This document shows, in pieces, positions 57,419 through 64,000 of a stretch of DNA of 64,000 bases; within the stretch, counting starts at the first letter, position 1; each line of letters opens with the position of its first letter. Both the position numbers and the translations under genes were made by a program. This DNA comes from Xenococcaceae cyanobacterium MO_188.B32. GTDB lineage: Bacteria > Cyanobacteriota > Cyanobacteriia > Cyanobacteriales > Xenococcaceae. Location: the NCBI GenBank assembly GCA_030065635.1, contig JASJDJ010000001.1, forward strand, positions 1 to 64,000, written 5' to 3'. The notes under the pieces are model-generated. The model was given only the letters and a program-made list of their open reading frames with translations, searched no databases and was not told the DNA's origin.

Positions 57419-57667
57419 ATGGAACAATCACCAGCTCAATTTTTGACTCCAGAGGAATCAGCCAAAATAGAATCTGCCTTGCTATCGTCTTCAGAGAAGT
57501 TTTTAACTCGATTAACTATTTCTTCTTACAGATTGCTGAAAATTATAGCTGAAGATATAGGAATTTCAGTAGATGAATTAACTGCTACTCAAATCGTAGA
57601 ATGGATGGAGAAAGATAGCAAAATCAAACGAGAACAAGGGATAGACGCTTCTGTTCTTAAATGGTAA
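57419..57667 (+). CDS. Small helical hypothetical protein
   Basis: 82 residues. FLTPEESAKIESALLSSSEK, then FLTRLTISSYRLLKIIAEDI and GISVDELTATQIVEWMEKDS. No Cys, no signal peptide; mostly alpha-helical and acidic. No family recognised. Same strand as the metallochaperone gene 74 bp downstream. Confidence 0.7.
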   Translation: MEQSPAQFLTPEESAKIESALLSSSEKFLTRLTISSYRLLKIIAEDIGISVDELTATQIVEWMEKDSKIKREQGIDASVLKW

Positions 57668-57741
57668 GAATGGAAGTTCGGAATTCGGAGTTTAATAAAC
57701 TAATAATCGATCGACCAAGAAAAAACAAAGAATAAGTAATT

Positions 57742-57933
57742 ATGCTTGAATTAAAAGTACCTAGTATGGTTTGTGAAGGTTGTGTAGAAACAGTTACTAA
57801 GGCAATTAAAACTCACGAACCCGATGCTAAAGTAAATATTGACCTCGATAGTAAAAAGGTAACTGTAGATACCGAAGCATCAGCAGAATCAATTAAACAA
57901 ATTATCACTGCTGCGGGGCATGAAGTAGAGTAA
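57742..57933 (+). CDS. Heavy-metal-associated (HMA) metallochaperone
   Basis: 63 residues, a single HMA domain with the metal site MVCEGCVETV (CxxC) and the ferredoxin-like beta-alpha-beta-beta-alpha-beta layout (VTVDTEASAESIKQIITAAG). Probably a copper chaperone of the Atx1 type that delivers Cu(I) to P-type ATPases; zinc is possible. Unlike cyanobacterial Atx1 with its His-61, the loop near the end reads AAGHEVE, which does keep a His. Confidence 0.88.
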   Translation: MLELKVPSMVCEGCVETVTKAIKTHEPDAKVNIDLDSKKVTVDTEASAESIKQIITAAGHEVE

Positions 57934-58246
57934 ACAAATCTAACAAACAGCTCTCTTAAATTTCTGCAAATGTCTGACAGGATGTCTGACAGGATGTCTG
58001 AGAAGTATAATTAGTCACTTAGATCGAGAGCGATCGATTCAACAATTTGACGAAAAAAGTAGCTTTCGATTGAGTCAATCCTATTTAATAGATAGCTTCT
58101 TTCGACTTTTCAGACATCCTCTTAGAATACTTGGCTTTTTTCCCTCTAAATTTTCAATAAAGAATCGATTTTCAGGTATTAAAGACACCAAGCGAGGATG
58201 TTTAAAACTATTGTTACATCAGGGTTTTAGATTTATTCAGCAAACC

Positions 58247-58408
58247 CTATATATGTTCGACTTTAGCTGCTAACTTTTCTAACTCTTGAGGGGATAGGGC
58301 CCAACCAAGAATCATTCCTGTTGCACCACTCAATATAATGGGGAGAAAATTCCAATCAGAATGACTTATTTTTAGGGAAGCTCGATTTAATTTACTATTT
58401 GCTATCAT
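58247..58408 (-). CDS. Possible 53-residue small membrane protein
   Basis: From ATG 58408 to TAG 58247-58249: MIANSKLNRASLKISHSDWN, then a hydrophobic helix FLPIILSGATGMILGWAL and SPQELEKLAAKVEHI. Composition looks protein-like, but the ribosome binding site is weak. No family recognised. It may be a real small protein or the surviving piece of a larger gene. On the other strand a longer frame (58070-58273) has no protein character. Confidence 0.4.
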   Translation of the reverse strand: MIANSKLNRASLKISHSDWNFLPIILSGATGMILGWALSPQELEKLAAKVEHI

Positions 58409-58529
58409 TTTTCTTGACTTATAATTGCTCTACATTCTTCTATTAATTAGGTAAAGAGCATAATTTTTATGCAGTCTTAGAAATTTTCTACAAATTAAAT
58501 AAATATTAAAATCGGGACTTAAACAAAAA

Positions 58530-58757
58530 TTAAGCCCAAACAAAGCCTAAATTCGCTTTATAAGCTATGAATACGTCACGATTATGATTCGGCCATTGGA
58601 CAAAACGATAAGACATGGCTGTACGAAAAGCCTCTAATGCTTCAGGAAATGTGTTCAAAGGTGCCGAATGCACTGCCACTTTCCACCTCGAATTCAATTC
58701 GAGGTGGGTTAGCAGTTTATTTTGTTCGTCTGTAAAATAATTACGCCAGTTAAAAGA
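58530..58757 (-). pseudogene. C-terminal gene remnant (about 75 codons)
   Basis: A minus-strand frame bounded by TAA at both sides reads FNWRNYFTDEQNKLLTHLEL, then WKVAVHSAPLNTFPEALEAF and RTAMSYRFVQWPNHNRDVFI, ending GFVWA. It is strongly protein-like (Trp, Tyr, Asn-rich) but has no usable start, so it is likely the end of a lost gene. Family not recognised. A perfect inverted repeat with 11-base arms (CACCTCGAATT, 58684-58706) lies inside it. Confidence 0.4.
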
Positions 58758-58833
58758 TTATTGGGATGAATCTATTTTGGGAATTACGCTATAAATTCAG
58801 TGTTATTGTTAACAAAATAGTATTACCTTTCTA

Positions 58834-61290
58834 CTATTCTCCCCAGTTAACATTGGTTAAGTCAGCATTAGTTAAGTCAGCATTAGTTAAGTCGGCATTA
58901 GTTAAGTTTGCCCCCATTAATTTTGCTCTACTTAAATTAGCTCCTTGAAGATTGGCATTAGTTAAATCTGCTGCAATTAGTTTTGCTCCTGACAATTGAG
59001 TATTGGCTAAATTGGCTTGTTGTAAATTAGCAGAAATAAAATTAATATTGGTTAAGTTTGCTCCTGCTAGATTTATCTTAGCTAAATTGGCAGAACGAAA
59101 GTTTTTTCTACCTAAAGCAAAACTGGTTAAAAGATTATCGCGATCGCTGACACTGAGAGTTCTCTTTGGTAAGCTTTTCCAGATAAAGGTAAATGTATCT
59201 TTGCTTTTTAATACTTGTTTTATTTCATCATAAAAAGGATAATCGCCAATACCACTAAGATTAACCCAACCTCTAGCCCTAGTTAAAGCGACAAATAGCT
59301 GATTGCGGAGATAAATATTACTTTCATCTTTAGCAATAAAATCTGCACCAATTACATAAACCATGTCTGCTTCTTGTCCTTTAGCACGATGAATTGTAGT
59401 AATAGTGATTGCTCCTTCGCACCAAAATTTATTGGCTCGATCTTGGTTTGATTCAGTCTGAAGAAGATTATAATTACTACTGCTGGGAAGATAAATAGTA
59501 ATATTTTGTTTCATTAAGAATCTAGCTGTTTGTCGTGCTAGTTCGGCTGCATCATTAAAAGAGCCTAAAATGATTACTAATATTTCTCGAGCAGGACGTA
59601 ATCCATCGTGACGAAGATTATATTTAATGTTATTAGTTAAAACGGTTAATTCTTGCTGACGAGAAGGATAAGTTTTAAATTCAATTATTTCTCCTTGCCA
59701 TAATTCGGTAAGAGGATTAGGAGAATTATTAGGAGGACGTTTGAGAGTAATTTGTTGTCCTGTTGCTAATTTTCCTGTTACTTGATAACCAATTGCCAAC
59801 CATTCTTCTGAATTTGTAAAGCCTGCTAGCATTCCTTGGGGACGTAACCAGCCCATCCCTATTCCATGAGCAAAGGTTAAAATTTGATGAGGAGTGCGAT
59901 AGCAACGAGACATTATTTCTGTTTTATTAATCCCATTAGGATATTTGCCTGTAACTAAATGTCCTAATTTATATCCTAATAATTCTCTGGCAGTAGGAAT
60001 TTTTAAACTAGCTAAACTTTGCCCTTCGTCATATGCCCAAATTAATCTTTTTTGCTCGGGATGAATTGGATTTACAGGACGTAATGCTTGATAAGCTAAC
60101 CAATAAAATGGTTGTTTATCTTGATATTTCCAATTGTTAACTACTAGGTCTTGTCCTTCGTCAATTAAAATAGCATCAAACACTTGAGGAATAGTTCTAG
60201 TTTGCAACAGTTGATGACAAATTTCTCCTAAAGCTTCGTTTGGTGCTCGATCGACTGTTTCTCGAACAGTTAGAGAAATACTTCCTGTTAGTTGACAAAG
60301 GGTACTGTAAAAACCTGGTTGGGTTTTTCCTCCCCAAGCATGGAGTATTTTTAAGTTGGAATTGTGACGATCGAAGGTTTGTTGGTTATTAGTAAAGTGA
60401 CGAATCCATTTATCTATTTGCTCGATAATTTTAGGATAGAGACTACGAGAGAAAAAGACAAATGCTATTTGCCAATCGGGATATTTGAGGTGCATTAATG
60501 CTGCTTTTTGACAGAGAATAACTGTTTTGCCAGAGCCAGCTATTCCTCTTATTTGTTGGGCTCCTGGAGGAATTTGTTTACCAATTTTTTCTTGTTGTAA
60601 GTCTAATTGAGCGAGGCGCGATCGCGCTTGTTGCAAAATACTACTACGGCTTTGTTTATGTGCCAAAATAGGTCGAGAAGATGGGGTGTATAAGAGGGTT
60701 CCACCGAGAATTGAGAGGAGTAATTGCCACTGAGTTTCGGTTAGGTTGTTTTCTGAATTTAGGGATGGTTGTTGTTGAATTTGTTCGCAGATGCACGTAG
60801 ACAAACGCAGATGTTCTTGGAAAAGGATCGGTGGAGAGGTGGGGAGTTGATGTAGATTTTTTTGCTGCCATTGTCGATCGGTGATGTGGGGTAAGGCGAG
60901 CAGAATTCTGGCTGGAATTTGTTTTTTGAGGAGTGGTTCGCGATCGATATATTCTAAGAGAGCAAAAAGTTGATTTTCGGCTTGTTGATAGGGATTACCA
61001 TAATCGGTGTAATAATTTTGGTATTGCCAGCGATGTCCTTGAATATTTACTATTTGTTGGATTTCGATCGCTTTGACTTCAATGATAATTAAACCTAATT
61101 GAAAGTCGGCAATGAGGATATCTGGTTCTTTTCTGAATTTTCCTTGGGGTGAAAAAATAGGATAACGCCAATAGGCTATACATCTTCTGTCAGCAAAAGC
61201 TAATTTAATCGCATTCCAAACTAGTTCTTCTCCTGCTTCTCCTTTGCAATTTAGGGGTTCAGTAATAATAAATTGAGCTTGTTTTTTCAA
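58834..61290 (-). CDS. NERD nuclease - SF1 helicase - pentapeptide-repeat fusion
   Basis: 818 residues. N-terminal NERD domain of the PD-(D/E)XK fold: catalytic RKEPDILIADF (about 53-63) and IIIEVKA (about 68-74). Next a UvrD/Rep-type superfamily 1 helicase: Walker A GIAGSGKTVIL (about 249), Walker B AILIDEGQD (about 373), motif III-VI pieces (MSRCYRTPHQIL; TTIHRAKGQEADMVYVIGAD; LFVALTRARGW). The last 90 residues are pentapeptide repeats (FRSANLAKINLAGANLTNIN; ADLTNADLTNADLTNVNWGE), a fold that can mimic DNA. The combination suggests a DNA-processing or phage-defence protein. No methylase or partner gene is adjacent. Confidence 0.88.
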   Translation of the reverse strand: MKKQAQFIITEPLNCKGEAGEELVWNAIKLAFADRRCIAYWRYPIFSPQGKFRKEPDILIADFQLGLIIIEVKAIEIQQIVNIQGHRWQYQNYYTDYGNPYQQAENQLFALLEYIDREPLLKKQIPARILLALPHITDRQWQQKNLHQLPTSPPILFQEHLRLSTCICEQIQQQPSLNSENNLTETQWQLLLSILGGTLLYTPSSRPILAHKQSRSSILQQARSRLAQLDLQQEKIGKQIPPGAQQIRGIAGSGKTVILCQKAALMHLKYPDWQIAFVFFSRSLYPKIIEQIDKWIRHFTNNQQTFDRHNSNLKILHAWGGKTQPGFYSTLCQLTGSISLTVRETVDRAPNEALGEICHQLLQTRTIPQVFDAILIDEGQDLVVNNWKYQDKQPFYWLAYQALRPVNPIHPEQKRLIWAYDEGQSLASLKIPTARELLGYKLGHLVTGKYPNGINKTEIMSRCYRTPHQILTFAHGIGMGWLRPQGMLAGFTNSEEWLAIGYQVTGKLATGQQITLKRPPNNSPNPLTELWQGEIIEFKTYPSRQQELTVLTNNIKYNLRHDGLRPAREILVIILGSFNDAAELARQTARFLMKQNITIYLPSSSNYNLLQTESNQDRANKFWCEGAITITTIHRAKGQEADMVYVIGADFIAKDESNIYLRNQLFVALTRARGWVNLSGIGDYPFYDEIKQVLKSKDTFTFIWKSLPKRTLSVSDRDNLLTSFALGRKNFRSANLAKINLAGANLTNINFISANLQQANLANTQLSGAKLIAADLTNANLQGANLSRAKLMGANLTNADLTNADLTNADLTNVNWGE
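58856..58900. repeat. 15-bp tandem repeat in the pentapeptide region
   Basis: Three near-identical copies of GTTAAGTCAGCATTA (58856-58870, 58871-58885, 58886-58900, the last with one A to G change), in frame and encoding three ADLTN units on the minus strand. Copy number could change by slippage, lengthening or shortening the beta-helix without a frameshift. Confidence 0.9.
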
Positions 61291-61324
61291 TACTAATAAC
61301 TAACAACTAACTACTAACAACTAA

Positions 61325-62800
61325 CTACTTTTTTAATGGTAAAACTAGGGTAAAAGTCGCTCCTTGGTGCAAACGACTATATAGTTGAATTGTGCCTCCA
61401 TGGGCTTGAGCGATCGCTTTGACAATAGAAAGTCCTAAACCCGTACTTTTTGTACCACGATTATTCGAGCCAGTTTGAAAACGTTGAAAAATTTTCTCTT
61501 GTTCCTGTTCGGCAATGCCAGTCCCGGTATCGCGCACCCATAAGCGAAGATAGTTTTTATCGATAGCAGAACCAATAGCTATAGTATCTTCTGGATTAGT
61601 ATGCTTGGTAGCGTTTTGTGCCAAGTTGGTAATTGCCTGAACTAATCTCTGACGATCTACTAAAATTGAACCCGTTCCGACTTCATCTAATTGCCAATGG
61701 CGATCGGCGATAACTTTGGCTTTGGTGTATATTTCTTCAGTTAGAGTACTAACTTTAATGTTTTCTAATTGTAAAAAGTCTGGTTGTTCTGATTTGGCGA
61801 GGAACATCAAATCGGCAATAAGGCGGTTCATTCGTTCTAGTTCGTCTAAAACTACTTCTTTAGTTTCCTGTTGTTCTTCGAGAGTATCACCCATCAATTC
61901 TAAATGCCCTTGAACAATAGTAATTGGTATTCTAAGTTCGTGACCCACATCATTAAGAAAGTTTTTCTGAGTATTAAATGCAGATTCGAGGCGATCGAGC
62001 ATTTCATTAAAGGTTATGCTGAGTTGGGCAACTTCATCATCTCCCTTAACCTCGATACGTTGTTTTAAGTTGCTTTCTGTAATTTTCTGCGCTGTTTTAG
62101 TTAGTAAGCGTAAAGGAGTTAAAATTCTACCGGCAAAAATCCAAGCCAGAATAGAAGTAATTGCTACGGCTATTAGTGTTACCTGAATAATAATAAACAT
62201 AGCTTTTTGAACTTCCTGGCGAGCGCTTTGAGTGGCAATAGCCACGACAAAAACCCCCCGCACTTTGCCCCTAATCTCAATTGGTTCTGCCCAATATTCA
62301 ATTTGCTGCTCACAATTATCTACTTTACCGCGCTCTTGGTCGGTAAGCTTTTGCCAGTGTCTGACCATTTCTGAGTTGCGGTCGATCGATGGTGGTAATT
62401 TTTCGGGATAGGGAATAGAAGCATGAAAACCGTCTGGTAGTAAAGCAATAGTATATTCATTAAAGATCGGTATATTGCGTTTGAGGAATACATCAAAAAT
62501 GGCTCTAATATTTTCACCAAAAGGTTGTGCTGTGTTGGGGTCATTACCACCTACCAACAAACGAAATTCTCGTATTTCCTGATCGAGAGCCTGTTCGATT
62601 CTGGTCTCAAGACGAAATAATAAAACTCGACGAATTGCTAAAACTGCGGATGAAAAAGATAACAAAATTAACAAACAATATACCGCCAGAATCCGAATCT
62701 GAAAGCGGTGCGACCCTGCGGAAGTCTCCTCCGCACTGGGTAGCGCACCAAGAGATCTGTAAGATATATCCTGTCGATTTTGGTCTTGATTTTTTCTCAT
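61325..62800 (-). CDS. Membrane sensor histidine kinase
   Basis: 491 residues from ATG 62800, with TAGGA seven bases upstream; a start at 62851 lacks one. Two membrane helices flank a periplasmic sensor of about 135 residues (RILAVYCLLILLSFSSAVLA; VTLIAVAITSILAWIFAGRI). HAMP follows, then HisKA with the phospho-His in FLNDVGHELRIPITIVQGHL, and HATPase_c (NLAQNATKHTN; RDTGTGIAEQEQ; GLGLSIVKAIAQAHGG). No response regulator gene is next to it. Residues about 15-33 (SLGALPSAEETSAGSHRF) are encoded by a palindromic repeat element. Confidence 0.92.
   Translation of the reverse strand: MRKNQDQNRQDISYRSLGALPSAEETSAGSHRFQIRILAVYCLLILLSFSSAVLAIRRVLLFRLETRIEQALDQEIREFRLLVGGNDPNTAQPFGENIRAIFDVFLKRNIPIFNEYTIALLPDGFHASIPYPEKLPPSIDRNSEMVRHWQKLTDQERGKVDNCEQQIEYWAEPIEIRGKVRGVFVVAIATQSARQEVQKAMFIIIQVTLIAVAITSILAWIFAGRILTPLRLLTKTAQKITESNLKQRIEVKGDDEVAQLSITFNEMLDRLESAFNTQKNFLNDVGHELRIPITIVQGHLELMGDTLEEQQETKEVVLDELERMNRLIADLMFLAKSEQPDFLQLENIKVSTLTEEIYTKAKVIADRHWQLDEVGTGSILVDRQRLVQAITNLAQNATKHTNPEDTIAIGSAIDKNYLRLWVRDTGTGIAEQEQEKIFQRFQTGSNNRGTKSTGLGLSIVKAIAQAHGGTIQLYSRLHQGATFTLVLPLKK
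62707..62749. repeat. Palindromic repeat element inside the kinase coding region
   Basis: 43 bp: GGTGCGACCCTGCGGA at the left and TCCGCACTGGGTAGCGCACC at the right are an imperfect inverted repeat with an AGTCTCC centre. It is GC-rich against the gene, and similar sequence occurs in the spacer at 40565-40690. It lies in frame near the 5' end of the histidine kinase and adds a short cytoplasmic tail before the first membrane helix. Confidence 0.75.
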
Positions 62801-62923
62801 CTCAATTCCTACAGTAACAGCGATCGCTACCAGAGAATAAAAACAATTCAACTTTTATTGGTTTATACTCCCCATGAGGGGTATTTTAATCCTGTTTGTG
62901 TTTACTTTGTACTGTAGATTACT

Positions 62924-63493
62924 ATGTTTTTTTCTTCTTTAGAACAAACTTTAGCTCAAATTACCAACCAACCTGGTTGGGAAAAATATCAACAGTACCG
63001 TCAATTACTTGAATGCTGGCAACAAATAGTAAGTAAAAAAATAGCCCAACAAACTCGTCCTCTTTATATCAATAGACAAGTTCTTTGGGTTGCTACTTCT
63101 AGTTCTGTTTGGGCACAAGAGCTTACTTTACAAAGACATACTCTTCTCAAACAACTAAATACCCACTTAGCTTTTTCTCTTAAGGATATACGCTTTTCTT
63201 CTAGTCAATGGCAACAGACTGGCGATCGCAATTTATTAGGGCAAAATAGCCAAGATCGGCACTCATTGCATCCTAGTTACATAAATATTAATGCTGCCCA
63301 AATTGATAACGACCGCTTACCTTTAGTTAACGCTCCCCAAGCCGTAGTTCAACGCTGGCTTACTGTACTTCAAGAGCGATCGTCTAATTTATCTGTTTGT
63401 CCTCAATGCCATTCTCCTACTCCTGAGGGCGAACTTAAACGCTGGTTTTTATGTTGCCATTGTGCAGCTAAGAACTGGTCAGACAAATATTAA
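62924..63493 (+). CDS. DciA-like DUF721 protein with zinc ribbon
   Basis: 189 residues. The DUF721/DciA core (LLECWQQIVSKKIAQQTRPL; LWVATSSSVWAQELTLQR) is predicted to load the DnaB replicative helicase, replacing DnaC. The C-terminus carries a zinc ribbon (CPQCHSP ... LCCHCAAKNW), a form seen in cyanobacteria. Full length. Divergent from the kinase; the 3' spacer follows. Confidence 0.88.
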   Translation: MFFSSLEQTLAQITNQPGWEKYQQYRQLLECWQQIVSKKIAQQTRPLYINRQVLWVATSSSVWAQELTLQRHTLLKQLNTHLAFSLKDIRFSSSQWQQTGDRNLLGQNSQDRHSLHPSYININAAQIDNDRLPLVNAPQAVVQRWLTVLQERSSNLSVCPQCHSPTPEGELKRWFLCCHCAAKNWSDKY

Positions 63494-63822
63494 TCTGTTA
63501 CCAGAAATAATTCAACTAAAATAAACTTTGAAAACAAACAGCCATCATCCTCAGTCTAGATATCCTCCGATCCCCAATATTTTTATAAAAATATCAGACT
63601 ATCATCAATCCTCTAAATTTTTGTATTAAAAAATACTATTTTGTTATTTATTTATATATATATATGAACCAATCATAAAGAGAATATAAAAAAAACCTAT
63701 CTCGGGGATCGCTACAAGCCATACATAATACTGGCTATAAACCCATAATTAAGGACTCAGTTATTAAGCAAAATATAAATATAAATCTAACTTAAAGTTA
63801 TCCTCCAAAGATAAAAATTCTA
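63494..63822. other. AT-rich spacer with TA-repeat
   Basis: About 330 bp without a protein-like frame. Contains a TATATATATATA run near 63652-63664 and A/T-rich tracts. Promoter for the next gene is likely here, but no -35/-10 pair stands out. Confidence 0.4.
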
Positions 63823-64000
63823 ATGAAAAGAGCAAATTTTTTGGTGTCGGCTTGCCGATTTTGCCGTTTTTTCCAGCCAGAGGGGCGCAGAGGAGGTTCT
63901 TGTCAAAAGCTTAATGTACCCGTCGAAAGTAATTGGTCAGCTTGTGTTCTATCGTCTTTACCATTTACTCAAACGCGGGAAAACCTAGAAGATATTATTT
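63823..64000 (+). CDS. Cys-rich conserved cyanobacterial protein (3' end outside window)
   Basis: 59 residues visible from ATG 63823. MKRANFLVSACRFCRFFQPE, GRRGGSCQKLNVPVESNWSA, then CVLSSLPFTQTRENLEDII. Four Cys in a CxxC ... C ... C pattern suggest a zinc or iron-sulfur site. Resembles a small cyanobacterial protein family of unknown function that I know only as hypothetical. The gene continues past the right edge. Confidence 0.7.
   Translation, partial: MKRANFLVSACRFCRFFQPEGRRGGSCQKLNVPVESNWSACVLSSLPFTQTRENLEDII

Noticed and set aside
57970-58005. TGTCTGACAGGA direct repeats as an operator
   Set aside because: Two to three short copies only, with no regulator or promoter evidence; treated as a simple repeat.
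58070-58273. 67-codon plus-strand frame
   Set aside because: Phe/Leu/Arg-rich translation without ribosome binding site; an opposite-strand small frame is more protein-like.

Overview
This is an AT-rich chromosomal segment from a cyanobacterium. GCGATCGC (HIP1) octamers are scattered through genes and spacers. Many genes belong to cyanobacterial families: DUF4327, a CIA30-domain oxidoreductase, a kinase fused to GUN4, PFE-CTERM sorting, hps-type pseudopilins, DciA with a zinc ribbon, and cyanobacteriochrome-like GAF domains. The amount of repeats, pseudogenes and IS200/IS605 debris suggests a large-genome Pleurocapsales/Chroococcales-type organism. No rRNA or tRNA gene is present, so the genus is a guess.

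Layout. 0-6 kb: a coiled-coil protein end with a decayed second copy at 5.1 kb, a cellulose-synthase-like glycosyltransferase missing its catalytic middle, a membrane-anchored flavin/2Fe-2S reductase, an exported DM13 protein, a Crp-type regulator and a Uma2 nuclease. 6-12.4 kb: an orphan ABC ATPase, htpG, a hairpin-rich spacer, a PFE-CTERM protein, rpmB, and a mazF / hicB pair whose partner genes are both cut at one junction. 12.7-17.8 kb: a five-gene pseudopilin cluster. 17.9-27.3 kb: an IS605 element with a gutted tnpB, a J-domain/TPR protein, and a chemosensory block holding a CheA-like protein without kinase, a broken MATE gene, a four-GAF receptor with two dual-cysteine cyanobacteriochrome signatures, and a GUN4 kinase. 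27.4-42.8 kb: mostly housekeeping (SUI1, CIA30, trpB, a RNase D-like exonuclease, proA, ppsA, uvrC, vapBC, recJ). 42.9-43.7 kb: two TnpB remnants head to head. 44.5-57.3 kb: phosphoesterase, UbiB kinase, subtilisin-like protease, an FHA-kinase and PP2C pair, SDR, VOC-like protein, exported methyltransferase and WD40 protein. 57.4-64 kb: small proteins, a NERD-helicase-pentapeptide fusion, a sensor histidine kinase, dciA and a Cys-rich protein running off the end.

How the genes work together. The pseudopilin cluster probably feeds a type IV pilus-like or polysaccharide-secretion machine used in surface motility. The receptor at 22-25.7 kb looks like a PixJ-type light receptor and could share the motility theme with it. 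Ser/Thr signalling is represented by two kinases and a PP2C phosphatase, with one kinase and the phosphatase adjacent.

A recurring theme is loss of internal or 5' gene segments: the cellulose synthase, MATE, tnpB, mazE/hicA and TnpB remnants all show it, often leaving the flanks readable. The best candidates for something new are the NERD-helicase-pentapeptide protein, the divergent light receptor with its kinase-less CheA-like neighbour, and the double-truncated toxin-antitoxin junction.
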